A stretch of DNA of 64,000 nucleotides, taken from Streptomyces sp. NBC_01210. GTDB taxonomy: Bacteria > Actinomycetota > Actinomycetes > Streptomycetales > Streptomycetaceae. The translations under genes were made by a program, and so were the position numbers. This document shows positions 41,804 to 49,676 of this stretch, piece by piece. The notes beneath the pieces were generated by a model. It ran no database searches, was not told the DNA's origin, and was given only the letters and a program-made list of their open reading frames with translations. Where the stretch lies: contig NZ_CP108549.1 in assembly GCF_036010325.1 (NCBI RefSeq), positions 6,386,001-6,450,000 on the forward strand. Direction: 5' to 3'. The stretch's first letter is position 1; every line of letters begins with the position of its first letter.

Positions 41804-42457
41804 ATGGAGTCTGTGGCGCGTGGCGGAACCAGATGGAAGCGGTTCGCCCTTGTCATGGTGCCGAGTGTGGCCGCAACGGCCGCGATAGGCATCGGTCTGG
41901 CACAGGGCGCGTTGGCCGCGTCGTTCGCTGTGTCCGGCCAGGAGTTCAAGGTCAAGGCCGGTCACCTCGACGGTCACGGCTTCGCCCAGTACGGCGGCGT
42001 CGACATGGGGTACGCGGATCTGAAGGGTGACGCGAAGACCGCCCACCCGGTGGCGATCTCGTCCTTCAAGAACGCCACCATCAACAACATGTGCCAGTCG
42101 GTTGTCACCGACGTGCCGTTCGTCGGCAAGGTCACTCTGCAGCTGAAGGCCGGCGGGGGGAAGACTCCGGTATCTGCGGAGAACCTCTACCTGGACGTGT
42201 CCGAGCTGGACGCGGACGCCACGTTCGAGAACATCGACATCGGCGTCGCGGCCAAGGACACGGGGCCGGGCAAGGGCAAGGGCCCTGTCGTCAAGGACAA
42301 GACGATCCTTGAGAACGGGTTCGCGCAGCAGGCCGACCGAGCCATCCTCGACAACGTCGAGCAGAAGGCGTGGGCGACGACTGCCGGCACGTTCAAGCTG
42401 AGCGGTCTGAGCATGCGTCTGCTCAAGGGCTCCGGCGACGGGGTCGAGTGCTACTGA
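41804..42457 (+). CDS. DUF6230 family secreted protein
   Basis: 217 residues. The N-terminus has basic residues then a hydrophobic core (LVMVPSVAATAAIGIGLAQG) ending ALAAS, a signal peptide or anchor. The rest is beta-rich (VSGQEFKVKAGHLDGHGFAQ; VPFVGKVTLQLKAGGGKTPV). Two Cys (one mid-chain in NNMCQS, one at the C-terminus VECY) could form a disulfide. Members are often mislabelled cholesterol esterase; no lipase Ser motif is present. First gene of an operon with DUF6114 and a Ser/Thr/Pro-rich protein. Confidence 0.87.
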   Translation: MESVARGGTRWKRFALVMVPSVAATAAIGIGLAQGALAASFAVSGQEFKVKAGHLDGHGFAQYGGVDMGYADLKGDAKTAHPVAISSFKNATINNMCQSVVTDVPFVGKVTLQLKAGGGKTPVSAENLYLDVSELDADATFENIDIGVAAKDTGPGKGKGPVVKDKTILENGFAQQADRAILDNVEQKAWATTAGTFKLSGLSMRLLKGSGDGVECY

Positions 42458-42472
42458 CGGTCATCCCGTCCG

Positions 42473-42511
42473 GGCGGGCGGGGAATGCTGAAACAGCCTT
42501 GCCCGCCCGCC
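42473..42511 (+). terminator. Hairpin with T-tract between DUF6230 and DUF6114 genes
   Basis: A perfect 10-bp stem, GGCGGGCGGG / CCCGCCCGCC, is followed by TTTCTCTTT. T-rich tails are rare in this genome. It may act as an attenuator so that the first gene is expressed more than the rest. Confidence 0.6.
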
Positions 42512-42554
42512 TTTCTCTTTACACAGCAACGCCAGTTCCAGGGAGCTGTTTTCC

Positions 42555-43106
42555 ATGAGCGCCGAGTCTGCAGTGTCACCGGGGCGGGACGAGCACTACA
42601 TCCGCGCCATTCGGCGGATCTTCCGTACCTGGCGGGGGCAGCGGCCTTTCTGGGCGGGTCTGTTCACCGTGCTCGGCGGAATCCCTATCGCCTACTTGCC
42701 GTACGCGAGCTTCAAGCTCGGGCACATGACGCTCGCCATGTCGACGACCGCGGGTGCGGGTTCGCTGATCGTCGGCGTGTTGCTGGTCACCCTGGGACTG
42801 ACGATGTGGTTCCACGCGATCGTCCGGGTGTTCGCGGGCGTCGCCTCAATTCTGCTGGCGCTGATCTCCCTTCCGATCGCCAACCTCGGCGGCTTCCTCA
42901 TCGGTTTCCTGTTCTCGCTCATCGGCGGTGCGCTCGCGCTCTCCTGGGCCCCGGGAAAGCCCGCCGCGGAATCGGCTCCGGTCAAGGAGCCGGCGCCGGA
43001 GCCCGGTCCCGCGGAGGCACCCGTACCGGAGCAGTGGGACAGCTACGGCACGCACGCGCACGAGACAACCATCGAAGCCAACGGCGGGAGGAACAGTGCC
43101 GGGTGA
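42555..43106 (+). CDS. DUF6114 integral membrane protein
   Basis: 183 residues, four predicted membrane helices between 35 and 140 (FWAGLFTVLGGIPIAYLPYA; GAGSLIVGVLLVTLGLTMWF; IVRVFAGVASILLALISLPI; GGFLIGFLFSLIGGALALSW). A charged Pro/Glu-rich cytoplasmic tail follows. Ribosome site CCAGGGAGC precedes ATG 42555. It overlaps the next gene by 11 bases, which indicates translational coupling. DUF6114 proteins occur beside DUF6230 proteins; function unknown. Confidence 0.85.
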   Translation: MSAESAVSPGRDEHYIRAIRRIFRTWRGQRPFWAGLFTVLGGIPIAYLPYASFKLGHMTLAMSTTAGAGSLIVGVLLVTLGLTMWFHAIVRVFAGVASILLALISLPIANLGGFLIGFLFSLIGGALALSWAPGKPAAESAPVKEPAPEPGPAEAPVPEQWDSYGTHAHETTIEANGGRNSAG

Positions 43107-44379
43107 TGTCACACCGCTGACCACGGTGGGAGGCGATGGGACGCAGGCCAGAAAGGGGCCGCGGCACGCGGCCCCCCGCAAGCCCCTGCTGAACAAGCTC
43201 CAGATGCCGGCCGGCAAGGCGATAGCCCTGGCAGCGATGCCCACCGCCGTCTTCCTGGGCATGGGTCTCACCCCCAAGCTGGCACTCGCCGAGGACAAGG
43301 ACATCCCGTTCGCCCCCGGCCCGTGCGTGACCCGCTCGGACGAGCCGTCGGCCTCCGAGTCGCCCAAGCCGTCGGACTCGGCGGAGCCGTCCGAGACGCC
43401 GTCGGAGAAGCCCGACCCGTCCGCCAGCAGTTCGGCGGGCGACAAGGACGAGCCGAAGCCGAGCACGACCCCGTCGGCCTCCGAGTCGAAGCCTGCGGAC
43501 GCACCGGCGCCGTTGACGAACCCGACGACTCCGGCGCCCAGCGAGACGGCGACCAAGAACCCGCTCGACCCGCTGGGCGTGGGCGACGCGCTCAAGGACC
43601 TGTTCGACGGCCCCGACAAGGAGCCCACGGCCACCGCGACGCCGAGCGCGCCCGCGAGCACCGAGCCCGCCGACAAGCCGACCCCTTCGACGACGCCTTC
43701 CACCGAGCCTTCCGAGAAGCCGTCCACGAACCCCGCCGCGAAGGTGGGGGAGACGACGGACAAGGCCAAGGACGCGATCAAGGACGCGGCCGACAAGGCC
43801 GGGGCGACGACCGAGGAGCTGGACGACGCGGTCAAGGGCCTCGCCCCCAAGAAGGACGAGGACATCCCGGACGGCGCCAAGCCGCGCTTCCCGTGTCCGA
43901 CGTCCGACCCGAAGGCCCTTGCCGCCGCGGACCTGGAGCAGGGCATCCCGCTGCTCCCGGACGACCCGTGGATCCTGGAGAGCTCGATGCTCACCCTGAA
44001 GGGCCTGGACTACAAGGGCATCGTCGAGGTGAAGACGGGCAGCGGCAAGGTCAAGAAGGTGCTGAAGTTCACGGCTTCGGGCGTCGACATCAAGGACCTC
44101 CACCAGCTGGTGGTCGGCCCTAACGGCACCACCGCGCACGTCGAGGCGGACAAGGGCTCCACGTCGACGATCACCAACGGTACGGTGACGATGTACACGG
44201 AGGAGCTGAAGGGCAACCTCTTCGGCCTCATCCCGATCACGTTCAGCCCGCAGACCCCTCCGCCGCTGAATGTTCCGTTCGCCTTCTTCACCAACGTGAA
44301 GGTGACGCAGGCCGGCCAGTTCGGCGGGACGCTGAAGGTTCCCGGCCTGCACAACTACTTCACCGGTGGCAACAACTAA
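43096..44379 (+). CDS. Secreted/anchored Ser-Thr-Pro-Glu-rich protein of the DUF6230 operon
   Basis: 427 residues. Basic N-terminus, hydrophobic segment at about 41-65 (AIALAAMPTAVFLGMGLTPK), then low-complexity S/T/P/E/D/K (82-220) like a wall stalk, a helical K/D/A stretch at 225-260, and a beta-rich C-terminal domain of about 130 residues (KVLKFTASGVDIKDLHQLVV; TNGTVTMYTEELKGNLFGLI). GTG 43096 with GGGAGGAACA upstream. The last codons and terminator are duplicated 4.6 kb downstream at 48963. Function unknown; probably exposed at the cell surface. Confidence 0.8.
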   Translation: MPGDVTPLTTVGGDGTQARKGPRHAAPRKPLLNKLQMPAGKAIALAAMPTAVFLGMGLTPKLALAEDKDIPFAPGPCVTRSDEPSASESPKPSDSAEPSETPSEKPDPSASSSAGDKDEPKPSTTPSASESKPADAPAPLTNPTTPAPSETATKNPLDPLGVGDALKDLFDGPDKEPTATATPSAPASTEPADKPTPSTTPSTEPSEKPSTNPAAKVGETTDKAKDAIKDAADKAGATTEELDDAVKGLAPKKDEDIPDGAKPRFPCPTSDPKALAAADLEQGIPLLPDDPWILESSMLTLKGLDYKGIVEVKTGSGKVKKVLKFTASGVDIKDLHQLVVGPNGTTAHVEADKGSTSTITNGTVTMYTEELKGNLFGLIPITFSPQTPPPLNVPFAFFTNVKVTQAGQFGGTLKVPGLHNYFTGGNN

Positions 44380-44445
44380 GACCCGTCCGGGAGCCGCACA
44401 AGGCTGTGGGCCGCACCCCTTTCCGGGGGTGCGGCCCACAGTCGT
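44345..44445 (+). repeat. Direct repeat copy 1 bounding the inserted segment
   Basis: It covers the final codons of the surface-protein gene (LHNYFTGGNN, stop), the next 24 bases and its terminator up to GTCGT. Copy 2 at 48963-49063 is identical apart from a handful of substitutions and single-base indels within its first half, and identical across the terminator hairpin. Confidence 0.85.
44404..44441. terminator. Terminator of the DUF6230 operon
   Basis: A perfect 16-bp stem CTGTGGGCCGCACCCC / GGGGTGCGGCCCACAG with a 6-base loop, one of the strongest hairpins in the window. It can also act on the minus strand. Confidence 0.85.
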
Positions 44446-44571
44446 GTGACGGCCGGTCAGTAACTCACGGCTCCGGACGCCGGCGACCGGCGGCCTGACC
44501 GGAGCGACCGATCGCGGACGGGCCGGGATGGGGGCCGAGGGGCACGACACCGACGCCGGCACATCCCGTCT

Positions 44572-45465
44572 CTACCGCCCAGTTGCGTCCCCGCAGTCCG
44601 TCGCCGCCTCGGCGAGTGCGCGTACCAGTGGGGTCGCGCGGTCCGTGCGCCAGATCAGGGCCCACTGGACGGGCGGGGCATCGTGGAGGGGCAGATAGAC
44701 GACGTCGGTCTGCGCGTTGTAGCGCCGCCCCTCGTCGGGGACTGTGCAGACCGCGTCGCCTGCCGCGACGAGGGCGAGGATCTCGTAGAAGGTGGCGACG
44801 GCCGGGCCGCGGCGGACGAGGCGTCCGGCCGGTGTGCGGGCCGGCAGGACGGCGGTCTCCCAGTAGGCGGGAATGGGGCCGTTCAGGCGCGGCACGATGT
44901 GGTCGCCGAGCACCTCCAGGCTCACCGACTCCTGCCGGGCGAGCGGGTGATCCGCGGCCACCATCAGGTTGAGCGGTTCCTCGCGGAGCACCACTCCGAC
45001 GGTCAGGTCCGGCTCGCGGACCGGCAGCCAGGTGGTCACCGCGTCGACCTCGCCGGCCCGCAAGGCTCCGAACGGATCGCTGAAGAACACTTCCCGGAAC
45101 CGGAGTTCGGCGGACGGGTGCCGGGCTCGGAAGTGGGTCAGGACCGGGGTCATGTCGTGCATCTGTGCGCCCATAACCCCCAGCGTCAGCGTGCCGGCCG
45201 AGTGGCGGGCGATGGTGGTCACCTCCGCCATGGCTTCCTGGATGCCCTCGTATGCCGGCTTCAGCCGCTGGAGCAGCACCTCTCCGACGGGGGTCAGCCG
45301 CACATGGCGGCTGGTTCGCTCGAAGAGCTGGGCGCCGATGACGCGTTCCTGTTTCTTGATCGCCTGGCTGACACGGGCTGGGGAGACATGCAGGCGTTCG
45401 GCGCTGCGGCCGAAGTGGAGCTCCTCCGCGAGCGTCAGGAAGATCTCTATGTCCCGCAGTTCCAT
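44572..45465 (-). CDS. LysR-family transcriptional regulator
   Basis: 297 residues, standard length. The N-terminal helix-turn-helix is ELHFGRSAERLHVSPARVSQ with AIKKQERVIGAQLFERTSRH; the effector domain follows from about 90. It is divergent from the acetyltransferase/lyase operon, with a T-N11-A box close to its own start, so it likely controls that operon. It lies within the segment bracketed by the 101-bp repeats. Confidence 0.9.
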   Translation of the reverse strand: MELRDIEIFLTLAEELHFGRSAERLHVSPARVSQAIKKQERVIGAQLFERTSRHVRLTPVGEVLLQRLKPAYEGIQEAMAEVTTIARHSAGTLTLGVMGAQMHDMTPVLTHFRARHPSAELRFREVFFSDPFGALRAGEVDAVTTWLPVREPDLTVGVVLREEPLNLMVAADHPLARQESVSLEVLGDHIVPRLNGPIPAYWETAVLPARTPAGRLVRRGPAVATFYEILALVAAGDAVCTVPDEGRRYNAQTDVVYLPLHDAPPVQWALIWRTDRATPLVRALAEAATDCGDATGR

Positions 45466-45494
45466 CCTGGTCCCCCGGATTCGTAAACCTCTGG

Positions 45495-45509
45495 GTTATC
45501 GACCATAAC
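45495..45509. promoter_or_regulatory. LysR-type T-N11-A box
   Basis: GTTAT-cgacc-ATAAC, a perfect dyad within which T-N11-A fits, 30 bp upstream of the lysR start. It is a typical autoregulatory LysR site and also faces the vat-like gene. Confidence 0.55.
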
Positions 45510-45741
45510 AAGATCGGCCGTTGTTCCCGGGCTGCCCGGTACGCATGCTGGGTACCGGGCCGGAAGGCCGCCTCCTGCAGGTGACATGAGCCGGCATGAG
45601 GCGGCAGGACCGGCCCGCTCAATTCGGCCCGACGACCCGAAAGGCGTGGACCGCGCGGAAGGCGCGTACCTCATCGGTCATGGGGCCTCGCCGCCCCGGG
45701 CTCCGCCCGCCGAGCACGAACCCCCACGGAGAGATTCCCGC

Positions 45742-46422
45742 GTGACATCTGACCCGAGCGCTGCCCAGACACCTGACCCGGCCACCATCCATCCACTGCC
45801 TGCCCACGAGAGGGTCGTCTTCCTCAAGCCACTGGTCGCCGGCACGAACGTCGTGGTGGGTGACTTCACCTACTACGACGACCCCGACGGCGCGACCGAC
45901 TTCGTGCAGCGCAATGTGCTGTACGCCTACGGTCCGGAACGGCTGATCATCGGCAAGTACTGCGCGATCGCCACCGGCACCCGGTTCCTGATGGCGGGCG
46001 CCGACCACCCGTCGATGGGGGTGTCCACCTTCCCCTTCACCATGTTCGGCGGGGAGTGGACCGAGCGGACCCTCGACCTCGTCACGGGCATGCCCAGCCG
46101 CGGGGACACAGTGGTCGGCAACGACGTGTGGTTCGGATACGGAGCCACCGTGATGCCGGGGGTACGGATCGGCGACGGCGCAGTGATCGCGTCCGGAGCG
46201 ATGGTCACCGCCGACGTGCCGCCGTACACCATCGTGGGCGGGAACCCGGCCAGGACGATCAGACAGCGCTTCGACGACAGCGGCATCGAACGGCTCGTGC
46301 GCGTCGCCTGGTGGGACTGGCCCGTCGAGCTGGTGACCGCGCACGCCCGGACCATCATGGCTGGTTCCCCGCGGGACATCGAGCGCATCGCCGCCGCCGA
46401 AGGTCTGGAGCAGCAGGAGTGA
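45742..46422 (+). CDS. Vat-like xenobiotic O-acetyltransferase (left-handed beta-helix)
   Basis: 226 residues. It has hexapeptide repeats ([34 protein letters not shown]), the VatA/CatB landmark [20 protein letters not shown] with the expected catalytic His, and [16 protein letters not shown]. VatA-type enzymes acetylate streptogramin A; CatB-type acetylate chloramphenicol. GTG 45742 is used, with GGAGAG 8 bases upstream. The stop overlaps the lyase start (GTGA). The pairing with a Vgb-like lyase argues for the streptogramin type. Confidence 0.85.
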   Translation: MTSDPSAAQTPDPATIHPLPAHERVVFLKPLVAGTNVVVGDFTYYDDPDGATDFVQRNVLYAYGPERLIIGKYCAIATGTRFLMAGADHPSMGVSTFPFTMFGGEWTERTLDLVTGMPSRGDTVVGNDVWFGYGATVMPGVRIGDGAVIASGAMVTADVPPYTIVGGNPARTIRQRFDDSGIERLVRVAWWDWPVELVTAHARTIMAGSPRDIERIAAAEGLEQQE

Positions 46423-47354
46423 CGACCCGGACAGTTGAGGAGTACGCGGTGTCCGGTCGCGACAGCGGCCCGTACGCGATCACCACCGGCCCGGACGGCG
46501 CGCTGTGGTTCACCATGGTGCACAGCGGCAGGATCGGTCGGCTCGTACCGGGACAGGAGCCGACCAGTCATCAGCTCGCCCCGGACAGCGGTCCGACGGT
46601 CATCAGCAACGGGCCGGACGGCGCACTGTGGTTCACCGAGTACCGGGCGCACCGGATCGGCCGGATCACGACGGCCGGCCGGGTGACGAAGTTCGCGCTG
46701 CCGACCGTGGAGTCCGGGCCCTTCGGTATCGCCGCGGGGCCGGACGGCGCGCTGTGGTTCACCGAGACCGCCGCCGACCGCATCGGCCGCCTCACCACCG
46801 ACGGAACGGTCACGGAGTACCCGCTGCCGCGCACCGGCGCGTTCCCCTCCGCGATCGCCGCGGCGGGGGACGCGATGTGGTTCACGATGAACCAGGCCAA
46901 CGCCATCGGCCGCATCGGCATGGACGGCCGCATCACGGTCCACGAGCTGCCCACCGAGGCGGCCGCACCGGTCGGAATCGCCACGGGCCCGGACGGGAGT
47001 GTCTGGTTCACCGAGATCGCGGCCGGTCAGATCGGTCGGAGAGCACCCGACGGCCGGATCACCGAGTACCCCCTGCCCGACCGCTCGGCCCGGCCGCACG
47101 CCGTCACCACCGACGCCGACGGCACGGCGTGGTTCACCGAGTGGGGCGGCAACCGCGTCGGCTCGATCACCTCCGACGGCACGGTCACCGTCCACGACCT
47201 GCCCACCCCGGCCTCCGAGCCGCACGGGATCACGGTGGGCCCGGACGGCGCCCTGTGGACGGCCCTGGAGACAGGCGCACTGGCCCGCATCAAACCGACC
47301 ACCACCAGAACCACCATCACCCCCAAGCACACCGAACAGAGGAACGCCTCATGA
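46419..47354 (+). CDS. vgb: Virginiamycin B lyase-like seven-bladed beta-propeller
   Basis: 311 residues made of seven near-regular blades of about 42 residues, each with a [14 protein letters not shown] strand and an RIGR-type turn (for example [20 protein letters not shown]). This is the Vgb fold; Vgb opens the ring of streptogramin B by C-O bond elimination. Family naming is reliable; activity is inferred, because many actinobacterial homologues are untested. GTG 46419 overlaps the acetyltransferase stop; the end overlaps the YciI start by 4 bases. No signal peptide. Confidence 0.85.
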   Translation: MTTRTVEEYAVSGRDSGPYAITTGPDGALWFTMVHSGRIGRLVPGQEPTSHQLAPDSGPTVISNGPDGALWFTEYRAHRIGRITTAGRVTKFALPTVESGPFGIAAGPDGALWFTETAADRIGRLTTDGTVTEYPLPRTGAFPSAIAAAGDAMWFTMNQANAIGRIGMDGRITVHELPTEAAAPVGIATGPDGSVWFTEIAAGQIGRRAPDGRITEYPLPDRSARPHAVTTDADGTAWFTEWGGNRVGSITSDGTVTVHDLPTPASEPHGITVGPDGALWTALETGALARIKPTTTRTTITPKHTEQRNAS

Positions 47355-47698
47355 AATACGCCCTCGTGATCTTCGAGACGCATGCGTCACGCGCCCGGAT
47401 CCGGGCCGACCGCGACGCCTACCGGAAGGCGTACGAGACCTGGATCGGCGAGCTCGCGGCAGCGGGCAAGCTGGCGGGCGGCGACGCCCTCGACACCGAG
47501 CACCAGGGCCCCGTCACCGTGCGCAAGACGGCGGACGGATCCGTAGCGGTGACCGAGGGGCCCGTGCACAGCGGCGAGGAGACCCTCGGCGGCTGGTTCG
47601 TGCTGGAGGTGGCCGACCACGCCGAGGCCATCGAGCTGGCCCGCGGCTTCCCCACCCCGGAGGCGCTCGAAATCCGTCCGATCCTCGAATCGGCCTGA
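47351..47698 (+). CDS. YciI family protein
   Basis: 115 residues with the YCII-related ferredoxin-like fold ([40 protein letters not shown]). YciI/DGPF proteins often sit beside ECF sigma factor genes, and a sigma-factor remnant lies at 48855. It is third gene of the vat-vgb-yciI operon through ATGA overlap. Role unknown. Confidence 0.87.
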   Translation: MKYALVIFETHASRARIRADRDAYRKAYETWIGELAAAGKLAGGDALDTEHQGPVTVRKTADGSVAVTEGPVHSGEETLGGWFVLEVADHAEAIELARGFPTPEALEIRPILESA

Positions 47699-47798
47699 GC
47701 AGCATGCGGGCCTCGACGTCCTCTGCCCGGACACCCGGCGTGCCTGACCAGCACGACATCCCGGGTCCGGAGCGCTGTACCCCTTCACAGGAGTTGAC

Positions 47799-48749
47799 TT
47801 GACTCTGACATCGGTGAGCTACCGACCTCTGACCGGCCCCGAGGAGATCGATCTCTTCTGCCGGCTCTCCTACGTCCTCGACCACGAACTGACCGACGAC
47901 TTCGCCGGCGGCTGCCGCCGCCCCGAGTGGGCCTGGGTGGCCCTGGACGGCGACCGTCTCCTCGCCCGGCTCGCCTGGTGGACGACCCCGGGCGGTGACG
48001 TCCCGCTGCAGTTCGACTTCTTCGACGTCGACGACACGCTGCCCCAGGCCGACCGCGACGAGATCGGCCTGCGGCTGTTCAAGACGGCGACCGCGACCGT
48101 CTTCCCGGCGGGCGCAAAGCTGCCGGAGTACGGCCGCTTCGTCCCGCCCGACTGGCACGAGGACCCCGCAGCCCGCGAGGTGGTCGAATCCCGCACGCGC
48201 GTGCTGGAGAGCACGGGCGCACGGCTGCTGGTCGAGCGGCTGCGGCTGCAGTGGACCCCGTCGTCCCTCATCCCGGAGGCCAAGGGGCGTCTCGTCTTCC
48301 GCCCGGTGGCCGACTGTGAGGACCTCCTCGCCCTGATGGCCCCGGTCATGGAGGGCACCCTCGACGCCCACGGCCAGGCGCACCTGGCATCCGGACTGAG
48401 CCCGCGCGAGGCGGCGGAACGGCACTACGACGGAGAGTTCGCCAGGTTCAAGAGCCCGCACGAGTGGTGGCGCATCGCCGAACTCACCGACGGTGGCGGT
48501 CCGGTGGGCTTCGTGGTCCCGGCCCGCAACAGCTACCACCCGATCATCGCGTACATCGGTGTCCTGCCCGCACACCGCGGCAACGGCTACATCGACGAGA
48601 TCCTCGCCGAGGGCACCCGCATCCTGGCCGCCGAGGGCGTCGACCGGATCAGGGCATCGACGGACCTCGGCAACGTCCCCATGGCGAAGTCCTTCGCCCG
48701 CGCCGGATACGTCAACTTCGAACGCTCCCTCAACCTGGTCTGGGACTGA
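47799..48749 (+). CDS. GNAT family N-acetyltransferase
   Basis: 316 residues with two GNAT-like halves. The C-terminal half shows the acetyl-CoA motif IIAYIGVLPAHRGNGYIDEI and the final strand SFARAGYVNFERSLNLVWD. The N-terminal half is degenerate. TTG 47799 starts 7 bases after AGGAG. It is 100 bases downstream of yciI, possibly in the same transcript. Substrate unknown. Confidence 0.87.
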   Translation: MTLTSVSYRPLTGPEEIDLFCRLSYVLDHELTDDFAGGCRRPEWAWVALDGDRLLARLAWWTTPGGDVPLQFDFFDVDDTLPQADRDEIGLRLFKTATATVFPAGAKLPEYGRFVPPDWHEDPAAREVVESRTRVLESTGARLLVERLRLQWTPSSLIPEAKGRLVFRPVADCEDLLALMAPVMEGTLDAHGQAHLASGLSPREAAERHYDGEFARFKSPHEWWRIAELTDGGGPVGFVVPARNSYHPIIAYIGVLPAHRGNGYIDEILAEGTRILAAEGVDRIRASTDLGNVPMAKSFARAGYVNFERSLNLVWD

Positions 48750-48754
48750 CCCCA

Positions 48755-48804
48755 CCTGCCGCGTCTCCGGATATCCCCCAAACGATCTCCGGAGGCGCGG
48801 CAGG
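48755..48804 (+). terminator. Terminator after the GNAT gene
   Basis: CCTGCCGCG-t-CTCCGGA pairs with TCCGGAG-g-CGCGGCAGG across a 16-base loop; the 3' arm can also pair with GGCCCCTGCC further on (to 48838). Confidence 0.65.
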
Positions 48805-48854
48805 GGCCCGACCCGCGATGCGGATCAGGCCCCTGCCCGAAGGCCGTCACGGAC

Positions 48855-48962
48855 TCAGCGCCTGACCGCGGTCTCCCGCTCGATGCGTGACAGTTCCTCG
48901 GGATTGCGTACGGCGTGGAGCCCGGTGATGAGGCCGTCGTCGATGCTCATCGCCACGACGGT
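48855..48962 (-). pseudogene. 3' remnant of an ECF (SigJ-like) sigma factor gene
   Basis: The minus strand encodes VVAMSIDDGLITGLHAVRNP, then EELSRIERETAVRR and TGA. This matches the end of the SnoaL-like C-terminal domain of SigJ-type sigma factors (typically D-G-x-I-x-x-L/I-x-x-V-R-N-P-x-K-L). The reading frame is cut at 48963, exactly where the second 101-bp repeat begins; nothing upstream encodes the sigma domains. Confidence 0.6.
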
Positions 48963-49063
48963 GCCTGCACAACTACTTCACGGCGGCAAGACCCAAGACC
49001 CGTCCGGGAGCCGCTACAAGGCTGTGGGCCGCACCCCTTTCCGGGGGTGCGGCCCACAGTCGT
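48963..49063 (+). repeat. Direct repeat copy 2 (truncated gene end plus terminator)
   Basis: A copy of 44345-44445. The coding part carries indels that break the frame, so it is not translated. The copied terminator lies just past the stop of the minus-strand gene at 49068 and probably serves it. Confidence 0.85.
49022..49059. terminator. Duplicated terminator
   Basis: The same perfect 16-bp stem and TTTCCG loop region as 44404-44441, 8 bases beyond the stop of the immunity-like gene on the minus strand. Confidence 0.8.
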
Positions 49064-49067
49064 TTCG

Positions 49068-49580
49068 TCATGACTGGCCGCACCAGTGAGTGAACTCCTG
49101 GGCGGTCACACCGTAGAGCAAGGCGTCGTCCTTGCCGGACTCCTCGTCGTCGCCGCCCGTGACGAACGTGAAGTGCACGGTCGCATGGGGGGCTTCGACT
49201 TCGAGTGTGAACTGGTCCGGGCGTCGCGTGATGGTCGTCCAGCTGACCCCCGCGACGAGGAGGCCGCTCTCGAGATGCCGGAACGTGGTCGACGCCTCGA
49301 GGGCCACGTACTCACCGAAGCGGTCGGCCGGGATGGTGACGGTGTCGTTCCAGGTCTCGAGTTGGAGGCTGTGCACGATCCGGCACTCGCACGCCTCCAG
49401 CCGCACATCCCCGTACCGGAGCCAGTACGGCCACTCGTGCTCCGAGGAGCCGCGCCCGGAGTCCGAGGGGCGGCCGTGTTTCTCGGCGAGCTCCTCCAGT
49501 GAGGCGAGAGGGCGGAAGTCGCCGATTCCTCCTGTCGCCGCAAGGGCGGTGAGAACGTTCGTAAAGCTCATGCGGGTCAT
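49068..49580 (-). CDS. Small acidic protein, candidate immunity protein
   Basis: 170 residues, acidic, no signal peptide, mixed alpha/beta (SSEHEWPYWLRYGDVRLEAC; DQFTLEVEAPHATVHFTFVT). It has no family I can name. It lies 96 bases downstream of a large secreted toxin-like protein on the same strand, in the standard toxin-then-immunity order. ATG 49580 or in-frame ATG 49571. It would act in the cytoplasm to neutralise the toxin domain; this is inference from position and size. Confidence 0.65.
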   Translation of the reverse strand: MTRMSFTNVLTALAATGGIGDFRPLASLEELAEKHGRPSDSGRGSSEHEWPYWLRYGDVRLEACECRIVHSLQLETWNDTVTIPADRFGEYVALEASTTFRHLESGLLVAGVSWTTITRRPDQFTLEVEAPHATVHFTFVTGGDDEESGKDDALLYGVTAQEFTHWCGQS

Positions 49581-49676
49581 GGTGTCAGTCCAGGTCAGCG
49601 AGGTGGTGCGGCGTGGTGCGGCCCTTCCGGCAGGAAGAGCCGCACCACTTTGTCCGGCCGCTCTACTAACGGTGGA

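Noticed and set aside
44465..45622. A longer 385-residue protein overlapping the LysR gene on the same strand
   Set aside because: Arg/Pro/Gly-rich alternative frame; the 297-residue LysR frame has all family motifs.
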